This document shows, one piece after another, positions 8,642 through 15,993 of a stretch of 53,957 nt of DNA. The notes under the pieces were generated by a model, which ran no database searches, was not told the origin of the DNA, and saw only the letters and a program-made list of their open reading frames with translations. The translations under genes and the position numbers were made by a program. The stretch spans positions 1-53,957 of the forward strand of contig FR898641.1 in assembly GCA_000437215.1 (NCBI GenBank), given 5' to 3'. Within the stretch, counting starts at the first letter, position 1, and every line of letters begins with the position of its first letter. The DNA is from Clostridium sp. CAG:440. GTDB lineage: Bacteria > Bacillota > Clostridia > TANB77 > CAG-508.

Positions 8642-8911
8642 CTAGCAACATTTATGACATTTCTTTTCTTTTTTTCTATCATTACATAATTTTAATATTA
8701 TAGCTATTATTAGTAATATACCTAAAACAACTGCTAAAACAATTATTGCTGCTAATGCTTCAAGGAAAGTACCTGCCAATGATGCTCCTATTATAAGTCC
8801 TATTACAAAACTAAATGCTGTTAATAAGATTGCAATAATTACATTTAAGCATTTAATTTTACAACATTTTTCTTCTTTATTATTAAAGCAATAAACTTCT
8901 TGTGGCTCCAT
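8642..8911 (-). CDS. Small cysteine-rich membrane protein of unknown function
   Basis: This 89-residue protein starts at the ATG after a GGAGGTGA site. A cytoplasmic-looking N-terminus with clustered cysteines (CFNN, CCKIKC) leads into two hydrophobic segments (about residues 23-72) rich in Gly and Ala, and it ends in a basic cysteine-rich tail (KEKKCHKCC). I do not recognise the family. The terminal cysteine pairs suggest metal binding or acylation, but this is inference. Confidence 0.7.
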   Translation of the reverse strand: MEPQEVYCFNNKEEKCCKIKCLNVIIAILLTAFSFVIGLIIGASLAGTFLEALAAIIVLAVVLGILLIIAIILKLCNDRKKEKKCHKCC

Positions 8912-8961
8912 ACAAGTCACCTCCAATATAGTATTTTGAATAATACTATACTATATATTAT

Positions 8962-8988
8962 GAAAACGGCACAATAATGTGCCGTTTT
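8962..8988 (-). terminator. Terminator after the DUF951 gene
   Basis: AAAACGGCAC and GTGCCGTTTTT form a 10-bp stem with U-runs in both directions, located between two minus-strand genes. Confidence 0.8.
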
Positions 8989-9000
8989 TCTACAATTTTT

Positions 9001-9183
9001 TTATGCTTTTTTTTCTATTTTAGTAATTGCTTTTAATGCTTTAGGCCTATCTAAAACAACAATATGTCCACACCCTTGGCATTTTAATTTAAATTCAATT
9101 CCTACTCTTGTAATTTCCCATAGTTTACTACCACATGGATGTTGTTTTTTTGTTCTAACTATATCTCCTACATTATATTCCAT
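9001..9183 (-). CDS. DUF951 family protein
   Basis: This 60-residue protein begins MEYNVGDIVRTKKQHPCGS and carries a CPx-like GS(K)LWEI...KCQGCGHIV arrangement. DUF951 proteins of this size are conserved in Bacillota, often next to core genes; their function is not known. The cysteines in HPCGS and CQGCG could bind zinc. An AGGTGA ribosome binding site precedes the start. gltX ends nine bases upstream, so the two are likely one transcript. Confidence 0.9.
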   Translation of the reverse strand: MEYNVGDIVRTKKQHPCGSKLWEITRVGIEFKLKCQGCGHIVVLDRPKALKAITKIEKKA

Positions 9184-9191
9184 ATTATCAC

Positions 9192-10847
9192 CTATAAATT
9201 TTCAATTTCATTATTTAATCTAGAAATTACTCTGTCTTTTCCTAAAACTTTCATTATTTCATACATATCTGGAGTATTAGTTCTTTTTGTTAAAGCTATT
9301 CTAATTACAGTACTTACATCTCCAACATGTGCTTTATAAACTCCTGGATTTGCCTTAAATTCCTTTACCTCTTTAGCATAGCCCATCTCTCCTGCAAGCT
9401 CTTTTATTTTATTAAACCATGTTTGTTTGTCATCATTTGCATCATAATATTTTTCTATGTACAATTTTAATATTTTTTTGATATCTTCTTTATCATTAAT
9501 AACTTGATATTCATCTTTATGTAATTGGCTATTAAAACTTTCGTCATACATATATTCTATATTTTCCATAACGTCAGACCATTTTGCAATGTCTTTTCTT
9601 GGTTTTTGGTTTCCTCTTTCAATTCCAAATACCTTTAAAGCATATTCTTTATTTTCTAATAATTTAGCTAAGTTTTCATCATATTTAGTTGCCCAATTTA
9701 AACTTTTTTCATAGACTTCTTCTGCTGACATTTTAGATATAACTATTTTTGATACATCTAAAAGTTTTACCATATCAAATAATGCTCCACTTACACTCAT
9801 TTTGTTTAATTGCAACTCAAATTCATCTATTGATTTATCTTTATTTTGTCTTCTCCAATTTTCAAAGCTTGAATTTGCAATATTTAGTAAATATTCTTTT
9901 ACAGCTTCTGCTGGTATTCCTTCTTTAGCATAATAGCTTACTGCTGCTTCTGGATCTTTTCTCTTACTTAATTTACGTTTGTTTCCATCATCATTTTTCA
10001 TTATTGGGGCAATATGTGCATATTTAGGTGCTTTAAATCCTAACTCATGGAATAATTGTAAATGAAGTGGAACAGATGATAACCATTCATCTCCCCTTAT
10101 TACATGTGTTGTATGCATTAAATGGTCATCAATTGCATGTGCAAAGTGATATGTTGGAAGTCCATCTGCTTTAATAATTACAACATCCTGATCATTTTCT
10201 GGAAAATCAACATTTCCTTTTATTATATCATGATGTTTTATTTTTCTGTCTTCTCTTCCTAGTGATTTAAATCTTATTATATATTTATCTCCATTTTTTA
10301 TTTTTTCTATAGCTTCTTCTACTGTTATATTTCTACATTTTGCCCATACTCCATAATAACCAGGTCTTATTTTTGCAGATTCTTGTTTTTGTCTTATTTG
10401 TTCTACATCTTCTGGTGTACAAAAACATGGATATGCTTTTCCTTGTTCTATTAAATATTTTGCATATGCTTGATAAATTTCTTTTCTTAAGCTTTGTTTA
10501 TATGGGCCATAATTTCCTTTTTCTTCTGTGTCTGTTAACATGCCTTCATCTGCTTCCATTCCAAAGTCTTTTAATGAACTAACAATCTCAGACACACCAT
10601 TTTCTATTTCTCTTTTTTGATCTGTATCTTCTATTCTTAAGAAAAATACTCCATCTGTTTGTTTAGACAATTTTTTTGCAATAAGTGCTTGATATAGCCC
10701 TCCTATATGCATTACACCTGTTGGGCTTGGTGCATATCTTGTAACTACTGCTCCTTCTTTTAAATTTCTATTTGGATATTTTTCTTCATAGTATGAAATT
10801 TCCTTTGCATTTGGAAATATTAAATCTGCTAAATCTTTATAATTCAT
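9192..10847 (-). CDS. gltX: Glutamyl-tRNA synthetase
   Basis: This 551-residue class I synthetase has the HIGH-type motif in YAPSPTGVMHIGGLYQ (about residues 40-55) and the KMSKS-type motif KRKLSKRKD (about 290). It belongs to the longer clostridial form of GluRS. In bacteria with GatCAB this enzyme also mischarges tRNA-Gln; that gene is not in this window. The start at 10847 is chosen over an ATG three codons upstream because AGAGGA lies at proper spacing. Confidence 0.96.
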   Translation of the reverse strand: MNYKDLADLIFPNAKEISYYEEKYPNRNLKEGAVVTRYAPSPTGVMHIGGLYQALIAKKLSKQTDGVFFLRIEDTDQKREIENGVSEIVSSLKDFGMEADEGMLTDTEEKGNYGPYKQSLRKEIYQAYAKYLIEQGKAYPCFCTPEDVEQIRQKQESAKIRPGYYGVWAKCRNITVEEAIEKIKNGDKYIIRFKSLGREDRKIKHHDIIKGNVDFPENDQDVVIIKADGLPTYHFAHAIDDHLMHTTHVIRGDEWLSSVPLHLQLFHELGFKAPKYAHIAPIMKNDDGNKRKLSKRKDPEAAVSYYAKEGIPAEAVKEYLLNIANSSFENWRRQNKDKSIDEFELQLNKMSVSGALFDMVKLLDVSKIVISKMSAEEVYEKSLNWATKYDENLAKLLENKEYALKVFGIERGNQKPRKDIAKWSDVMENIEYMYDESFNSQLHKDEYQVINDKEDIKKILKLYIEKYYDANDDKQTWFNKIKELAGEMGYAKEVKEFKANPGVYKAHVGDVSTVIRIALTKRTNTPDMYEIMKVLGKDRVISRLNNEIENL

Positions 10848-10923
10848 ATATATCATCCTCTCTAAAAACTTTTATTATTATACCAAAAAAGGTTTTATTT
10901 TACAATACCTTTATTAGTTCTAA

Positions 10924-10952
10924 TTGACAGTTTTATGTAAATATGGTATAAT
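10924..10952 (+). promoter_or_regulatory. Consensus SigA promoter with extended -10
   Basis: TTGACA (10924-10929), a 17-bp spacer, and TGGTATAAT with TATAAT at 10947-10952. The sequence matches the consensus in all twelve hexamer bases. Confidence 0.9.
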
Positions 10953-10982
10953 TTAATTATTAATTTTTAAGGAGGCTACTTT

Positions 10983-11168
10983 ATGGCTGTTTTAACTAAT
11001 CTCCAGATATTACCTCACTGTTTATTATGTAAAGATTTCAAACAGTGCAAACGGAAATTTACTCCAAATGTTCATAGAGAGATTTACATGAAATACGAGA
11101 TAAGAGATGGAGTTATTGAGCTTTCGTGTCCTGAGGAGTGTAAAAAGCCTTTAAAAAAAGCCCTATAA
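10983..11168 (+). CDS. Small cysteine-rich protein, unknown
   Basis: This 61-residue ORF has a consensus promoter, a GGAGG site nine bases before the ATG, and its own terminator, so it is very likely expressed. It contains CLLC, QC and C-P-E-E-C cysteines that could bind metal. Codon use differs from neighbours (GAG, CTC, CAG and TGC are common), suggesting acquisition. It contains an in-frame CGG at codon 24 (11052-11054). If CGG always shifted +1, translation would end about 13 codons later. I do not recognise the family. Confidence 0.75.
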   Translation: MAVLTNLQILPHCLLCKDFKQCKRKFTPNVHREIYMKYEIRDGVIELSCPEECKKPLKKAL

Positions 11169-11186
11169 CTAGGGCTTTTTTTTATT
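11152..11186 (+). terminator. Bidirectional terminator
   Basis: AAAAAAAGCCCT and AGGGCTTTTTTTT pair. The stem contains the stop codon of the small gene and also faces the end of mazF on the other strand. Confidence 0.85.
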
Positions 11187-11537
11187 TTACTCTTCTAAAC
11201 CAAAGCTTACGCCAAGAGCATTATTTACTTTATCTATTATCTTATCATCATTTATATGTCCTATTTTTTCTTTAAGTCTGCTTTTATCTATAGTCCTTAT
11301 TTGTTCTGCAAGTACAACAGAATTATTTTTCAATCCACAAGACTTAGAATCGATTTCTATATGTGTTGGTAATTTAGCTTTATTTTTTTGTGAAGTTATA
11401 GCTGCTGCAATAACTGTCGGACTATATTTATTTCCCAAATCGTTTTGAATTATTAGTACAGGTCTTATTCCCCCTTGTTCAGAACCTATAACAGGGCTCA
11501 AATCTGCATAGAACATATCTCCTCTTTTTATTACCAT
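11187..11537 (-). CDS. mazF: MazF/PemK-type endoribonuclease
   Basis: This 116-residue protein has the MazF/NdoA fold signature RGDMFYADLSPVIGSEQGGIRPVLIIQND at its N-terminus and TSQKNKAKLPTHIEI, AEQIRTIDKSRL further on. MazF cleaves mRNA at short sequence motifs and is normally neutralised by a MazE-type antitoxin. The start at 11537 is favoured by AGGAG eight bases before the ATG. No antitoxin gene fits in the 77 bp upstream; the gene before it is a GerS-like protein. It is therefore an orphan in this window. Confidence 0.93.
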   Translation of the reverse strand: MVIKRGDMFYADLSPVIGSEQGGIRPVLIIQNDLGNKYSPTVIAAAITSQKNKAKLPTHIEIDSKSCGLKNNSVVLAEQIRTIDKSRLKEKIGHINDDKIIDKVNNALGVSFGLEE

Positions 11538-11614
11538 ATTCTTCACTCCTAATATTACTTTATTGTCAAGTCTTTTTTATTTTAAATATTAGTTAAAGTA
11601 AAGAATTGTTATAG

Positions 11615-12280
11615 TTATATTTCTTGTTTTGTATTATATAATCTAAAAGCTAAAATATTTTGTTTATCTAAACTATTTATCTTTACCTCATTATATAATA
11701 TGTAAACTGTAATATTTTGGTTAATATCTGTTATTTCCATTTTTAAAGGATTCCCTGTACTTTTATCAATATATAGCTTTTTACTTTGTCTATACTTATT
11801 TTCATTTTTAGTTTGTACATTCATTATTATTTTATTATCTTTTTCTTCATAATTTGAATTTTGACTTTCTTTATAATCTTCTATAAAACAGCTTAAATCT
11901 AATGCATTATCTGCTAAATACTCATAATTTTCAAATATATTACTTAAATTTAAACTTGTATTTTCTAGTTTTAAGTCATTTCCTTTTTTTATTATTTTTA
12001 TTCCGCTAATATTACTTGGTTCTAATACTTCTTGAGTTGCTACATCAGGACTTATGTATTGCTGTTTTAATATATATTTATTAGTATTTTTGTTGCTTTT
12101 TACTTCCACTTCTATTTTTGCCTCATATGAGCTAATATTTAAAATATAGTCTACTATTTCTTGACTAGTACTATTATTTCCAATTTTTTTAACATTAGTC
12201 TTGTTTAATAAAAAAATTATTAAAATTGCAAGTATCAATATAACAACTAATGTTATAAATATTATTTTTTTATTTTTCAT
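11615..12280 (-). CDS. LolA-like / GerS-like membrane-anchored protein
   Basis: This 221-residue protein has an N-terminal membrane segment (about residues 4-26) and an extracytoplasmic domain of the LolA type (long beta-strands with alternating polar residues, KLYIDKSTGNPLKMEITD). The closest functional label I can support is a GerS-like protein; GerS of Clostridioides difficile is a LolA-related lipoprotein needed for cortex modification and germination. No lipobox cysteine is visible, so it would be anchored by the N-terminal helix. It lies directly before mazF, as I recall for gerS in C. difficile, where alr and an antitoxin gene come between. The assignment is by length, topology and context. 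Confidence 0.55.
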   Translation of the reverse strand: MKNKKIIFITLVVILILAILIIFLLNKTNVKKIGNNSTSQEIVDYILNISSYEAKIEVEVKSNKNTNKYILKQQYISPDVATQEVLEPSNISGIKIIKKGNDLKLENTSLNLSNIFENYEYLADNALDLSCFIEDYKESQNSNYEEKDNKIIMNVQTKNENKYRQSKKLYIDKSTGNPLKMEITDINQNITVYILYNEVKINSLDKQNILAFRLYNTKQEI

Positions 12281-12305
12281 AAATTTAATCCTTTCTTATC
12301 TTAAT

Positions 12306-12346
12306 ATTATATGTATATATTTTTAAGTGAAATATATACATATAAT
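12306..12346. repeat. Perfect 17-bp inverted repeat
   Basis: ATTATATGTATATATTT pairs perfectly with its copy after a 7-nt loop. It lies 26 bp upstream of the GerS-like gene and could be a regulator site or a terminator without a strong U-run. Confidence 0.6.
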
Positions 12347-12363
12347 TTAGATAATTACTTAAA

Positions 12364-12405
12364 TAAAAAAAATGTATAAAAAATTTCTTCTTTACACATT
12401 TTTAT
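12364..12405 (-). terminator. Terminator after dusB
   Basis: AAAAATGTATAAA pairs with TTTACACATTTTT and an A-run on the plus strand provides the U-run for the minus-strand transcript. Confidence 0.65.
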
Positions 12406-12406
12406 T

Positions 12407-13381
12407 CTATAAACTTTTAAAATATTCATCAACAGTATTCAAAAGTTCTTTGCTATTTTCTATAGTATTTATTTTTCCTCTAAATTCACTTGAATTTTTT
12501 AAATTTTTGGTATACCAAGCAATATGTTTTCTAAGTTCCTTTGTTGCTACAATATCACCTTTTTCTTGTACTTCTAAATTAATATGTTTTTTTATGACCT
12601 CAAGTTTTTCATTTAAACTTGGCTCTGGCAATAACATTCCCGTTTTTAAATAATGTATTATTTGTTTAAATATCCATGGTTTTCCTAAAGCTCCCCTTCC
12701 TATCATTATTCCATCTACCCCTGTATATTCAAACATTTTTTTAGCACTTTTTTCGTCTACTATATTTCCATTTCCTATTACAGGTATATTTACACTTTCT
12801 TTTACTTTTTTTATTATATCTAAATCAACTTCGCCACTAAAAAATTCAGTTCTTGTACGTCCATGAACAGTAATTGCAGATATTCCATTTTTCTCGGCAA
12901 TTTGTGCAACCTTAGTTGCAACAATATGTTCTTTATCCCATCCTTTTCTTATTTTTAATGTAACAGGCACTTTAGCATTTTTTACTACAGCTTTTATTAA
13001 TTTTTCTGCCTTTTCTAAGTCTAATAAAAGTTTGCTTCCATCTCCATTTTTTACAACTTTTGGTGCAGGACATCCCATATTTATATCTATAATATCTGCA
13101 ATATTGTTTAAGTAATTTGCACTAAATTCAAATGTTTCTTCATCACTACCAAAAATTTGAAAACTAATTGGTCTTTTTTCATTATTGGTATTTAATAGCT
13201 TTTTAGTTTTTTCATCTGAATAAAATAATGCTCTACTACTTACCATTTCTGTACAAACAAGTCCAGCTCCATATTCTTTACAAATTACTCTAAAAGGCAG
13301 GTCTGTTATACCTGCCATTGGAGCCAATATTATATTATTTTCTAATTCTACATTTCCTATTTTTAGTTTTTTTAAATACAT
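12407..13381 (-). CDS. dusB: tRNA-dihydrouridine synthase
   Basis: This 324-residue FMN-dependent TIM-barrel enzyme reduces uridines in tRNA. The N-terminal APMAGITDLPFRVICKEYGAGL, the catalytic-cysteine segment DINMGCPAPKVVKNGDGS (about residue 100) and IGNGNIVDEKSAKKMFEYTGVDGIMIGRGALG are all present. Length and motifs fit the DusB subgroup of Bacillota. It is the last gene of the minD-minE-rodA-dusB run, 10 bp after rodA. Confidence 0.95.
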   Translation of the reverse strand: MYLKKLKIGNVELENNIILAPMAGITDLPFRVICKEYGAGLVCTEMVSSRALFYSDEKTKKLLNTNNEKRPISFQIFGSDEETFEFSANYLNNIADIIDINMGCPAPKVVKNGDGSKLLLDLEKAEKLIKAVVKNAKVPVTLKIRKGWDKEHIVATKVAQIAEKNGISAITVHGRTRTEFFSGEVDLDIIKKVKESVNIPVIGNGNIVDEKSAKKMFEYTGVDGIMIGRGALGKPWIFKQIIHYLKTGMLLPEPSLNEKLEVIKKHINLEVQEKGDIVATKELRKHIAWYTKNLKNSSEFRGKINTIENSKELLNTVDEYFKSL

Positions 13382-13391
13382 ATTTTTTCCT

Positions 13392-14498
13392 TTATTTTAC
13401 AAATATTGTTTTTTGTCTTTTTCCGCTTATATTTAATAATAGTCCTATACAAATAAAGCTTGTTATCATAGAGCTTCCTCCATAACTTACAAATAACAAT
13501 GGAACTCCTGTTATTGGAAGTAATCCCATTACCATACCAATATTTTCTACCATGTGGAATAAAAATATTCCTGCAATTCCCGCTGCAATTAATGAACCTG
13601 TATTGTCTTTAGCAGTTTTGGCTATATATAAAGCTTTAGTTACAAGTATTACATACATTATAACAATTGCACCAGATACCATAAATCCCATTTCTTCACT
13701 TATTACAGAAAAAATAAAATCTGTTGTTTTAGGATATAAAAATCCAAGTTGTGTTTGGTTTCCTTTTAATACACCCATTCCAACCAATCCACCTGCACCA
13801 ATTGCAAGTTTTGACTGAATTATATTATAACCAGATCCTCTTGGATCAGATTCTGGATTTAAAAACACATCTATTCTTTGTTTTGCATGGTCTGGAAGCA
13901 CATAATTGTATAAAACAGGAATAGCTACTGCGATTATAATAATGGTTGATATTATATACTTTTTATCAATTCCTGCTGTAAATAGCATCATTATTGTGGC
14001 TACTATAAATGCTGCAGCAGTACCATAATCTGGTTCTTTTATTATTAACAATATTGGAACTGCAACTGTAAGCAATATTACAAATAATTTAGTTATTTTA
14101 TTTATATTTTCCCTTTTTTGTGCCTGAATTTTTGTTATTACATATGTCATAAATAATATAACAAACACTTTGGCAAATTCACTTGGCTGTAATGAAAAAA
14201 ATCCAATATCAAACCAACTCGTTGCTCCATTAACTGGCTTTGTAAAAAGTACCGCTACTAATAAAATTAAAAATACTATATAAAAAATCGGCGATGCCTT
14301 TACAATTGCTTCATAATCTATTACAGTAAAAATTACCATAACAAACAAGCTTATTCCAATCCATATAATTTGTTTATAAAATGCATCATGTTCAGTTTCT
14401 TGCGTTGCAGAAAATAACGCAATTAATCCTATAGAACATAAAATGATGGCAATTATTAATACCCACCATTCCATATTTTTTAATTCTCTTTTTCTCAT
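13392..14498 (-). CDS. rodA: Peptidoglycan glycosyltransferase of the FtsW/RodA family
   Basis: This 368-residue membrane protein has about ten hydrophobic segments and the SEDS family signatures: FFSLQPSEFAKVFVILF, IKEPDYGTAAAF, and GSGYNIIQSKLAIGAGGLVGMGVLKG and PITGVPLLFVSYGGSSM near the C-terminus. SEDS proteins polymerise lipid II with a partner class B penicillin-binding protein. The RodA label rests on its position after minD-minE, common in Clostridia, and its relatively short length. Confidence 0.9.
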   Translation of the reverse strand: MRKRELKNMEWWVLIIAIILCSIGLIALFSATQETEHDAFYKQIIWIGISLFVMVIFTVIDYEAIVKASPIFYIVFLILLVAVLFTKPVNGATSWFDIGFFSLQPSEFAKVFVILFMTYVITKIQAQKRENINKITKLFVILLTVAVPILLIIKEPDYGTAAAFIVATIMMLFTAGIDKKYIISTIIIIAVAIPVLYNYVLPDHAKQRIDVFLNPESDPRGSGYNIIQSKLAIGAGGLVGMGVLKGNQTQLGFLYPKTTDFIFSVISEEMGFMVSGAIVIMYVILVTKALYIAKTAKDNTGSLIAAGIAGIFLFHMVENIGMVMGLLPITGVPLLFVSYGGSSMITSFICIGLLLNISGKRQKTIFVK

Positions 14499-14518
14499 TT
14501 TATTATTTTCCCTTTATT

Positions 14519-15043
14519 CTATTTTTCTGTTGTTTCTTCTTTTGTTTCTTTATCGTTTGTTGTATTTTCTTTTTTTACTTCTTCTTGTAGATTTTCTTTA
14601 TTTTCTACCTCATTTTTTTCATTACTTTCTTTTTTTAGTTCTTCTTGCTTTTTTTGTTCATTTTTTTCTTCTTTTTTTACATCTTTATTTTCTTCATTTG
14701 TTTTTTCGTTTTCATTCTTTTCTTTTTTTACATCAACTTTTCTTGCCTCATTTTTTATATTAACTATTGGAATATTTGCATATAATGCAGGGGCTCCATT
14801 AGTTCCGTCTTCATTTTCTTTGTTCGTTAATCTAACATCTATTGCACTTTCGTCTACTTCTATGTATTTTTTTATTACTTCTATTATTTCTTGTTTCATA
14901 AGTTCAAGAAAATCTGCTGATACATTAGCTCTATCTTGCATTAAAACTAAATGTAATCTTTCTTTTGCTGCGCTTTTTGAATTTGCAGGTTTTTCTTCAC
15001 TCTTTTTTGCCTTTTTAAAAAACTTTATTATGTTCTCAAACAT
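14519..15043 (-). CDS. minE: MinE with a long charged C-terminal tail
   Basis: Residues 1-88 match MinE, the topological factor that drives MinD oscillation or positioning: KSAAKERLHLVLMQDRANVSADFLELMKQEIIEVIKKYIEVDESAIDVRL contains the anti-MinCD helix and the dimerisation core. MinE is normally about 85-100 residues. Here a tail of about 85 residues made almost only of K, E, N and T follows, which looks disordered. The start has a GGAGGGG site. It sits between minD and rodA and is likely co-transcribed. Confidence 0.9.
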   Translation of the reverse strand: MFENIIKFFKKAKKSEEKPANSKSAAKERLHLVLMQDRANVSADFLELMKQEIIEVIKKYIEVDESAIDVRLTNKENEDGTNGAPALYANIPIVNIKNEARKVDVKKEKNENEKTNEENKDVKKEEKNEQKKQEELKKESNEKNEVENKENLQEEVKKENTTNDKETKEETTEK

Positions 15044-15074
15044 TTATTTTTACCCCTCCAAATTTTAATTCGTA

Positions 15075-15869
15075 CTAATTTTTTCTAAATAATCTTTTTA
15101 ATTTTGCAAAAAAACCTTTTTCTCTTCCTGGAATTGTTACTTCTATTTTTTCCCCTAAAACTCTTTTTGCTATTTCTATGTAAGCTTTTCCTGATGGTGC
15201 TTTTCTATTTTGTATTACTGGTTCACCTTTATTTGTTTGTGTAATTATGTATTCATCATCTGGAACAACTCCTATTAAATCTATTGACAATAAGTCTACT
15301 ATATCGTCAACATCCATCATTTCACCTTTTTTTACCATGTTTGGTCTTATTCGGTTTATTACTAATTCTGGATTCTTAATTTCTGATGATTCTAATAATC
15401 CAATTATTCTGTCTGCATCTCTTATTGCTGATATCTCTGCTGTTGTTACTACTATTGCTCGATTTGCTCCTGCTATTGCGTTCTTAAATCCTTGTTCTAT
15501 TCCTGCTGGACAATCTATTAGTATATAATCAAATTCTTTTCTTAATGTATCTGTTAATTCTTTCATTTGTTCTTCATTTACTGCGCTTTTATCTCTAGTT
15601 TGGGCTGCTGGTAGTAGGTATAATTCTTTAAATCTTTTGTCTTTTATTAAGGCTTGTCTTAATTTGCATTTACCTTCAACAACATCTACAATGTCATATA
15701 CAATTCTGTTTTCAAGTCCCATAACTACATCTAAGTTTCTAAGTCCAATGTCTGTATCTATTAATACTACTTTTTTTCCTTCTAAAGCTAAGCTTGAACC
15801 TAAATTTGCAGTTGTGGTTGTTTTTCCTACTCCACCTTTACCTGATGTTATTACTATTACTTCTCCCAT
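15075..15869 (-). CDS. minD: Septum site-determining ATPase MinD
   Basis: This 264-residue ParA-type ATPase has the deviant Walker A GKGGVGKTTTTANLG (residues 10-24), ALEGKKVVLIDTDIGLRNLDVVMGLE, and DYILIDCPAGIEQGF (Walker B). The C-terminal GFFAKLKRLFRKN is the amphipathic membrane-targeting helix. MinD binds membrane with ATP and is regulated by MinE. No minC lies directly upstream in the window. An AAGGAGG site and a good SigA promoter precede it. Confidence 0.97.
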   Translation of the reverse strand: MGEVIVITSGKGGVGKTTTTANLGSSLALEGKKVVLIDTDIGLRNLDVVMGLENRIVYDIVDVVEGKCKLRQALIKDKRFKELYLLPAAQTRDKSAVNEEQMKELTDTLRKEFDYILIDCPAGIEQGFKNAIAGANRAIVVTTAEISAIRDADRIIGLLESSEIKNPELVINRIRPNMVKKGEMMDVDDIVDLLSIDLIGVVPDDEYIITQTNKGEPVIQNRKAPSGKAYIEIAKRVLGEKIEVTIPGREKGFFAKLKRLFRKN

Positions 15870-15913
15870 AACTTTCCTCCTTAGGATTTTAAAAACATAC
15901 TTTTAACACCATT

Positions 15914-15942
15914 ATAATATAACGAAATGCCCAAAAAGTCAA
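15914..15942 (-). promoter_or_regulatory. SigA promoter of the minD operon
   Basis: On the minus strand TTGACT (15937-15942), a 17-bp spacer and TATTAT (15914-15919), about 45 bp before the minD start. Confidence 0.7.
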
Positions 15943-15959
15943 TGAATTTTACATAAAAA

Positions 15960-15993
15960 GCTCAAAAAATGGTATATAATACCATTTTTTTAT
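15960..15993 (-). terminator. Terminator after the surface protein gene
   Basis: AAAAAATGGTAT and ATACCATTTTTT form a 12-bp stem with U-runs on both sides. It begins directly at the stop codon of the LPVTG protein. Confidence 0.8.
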
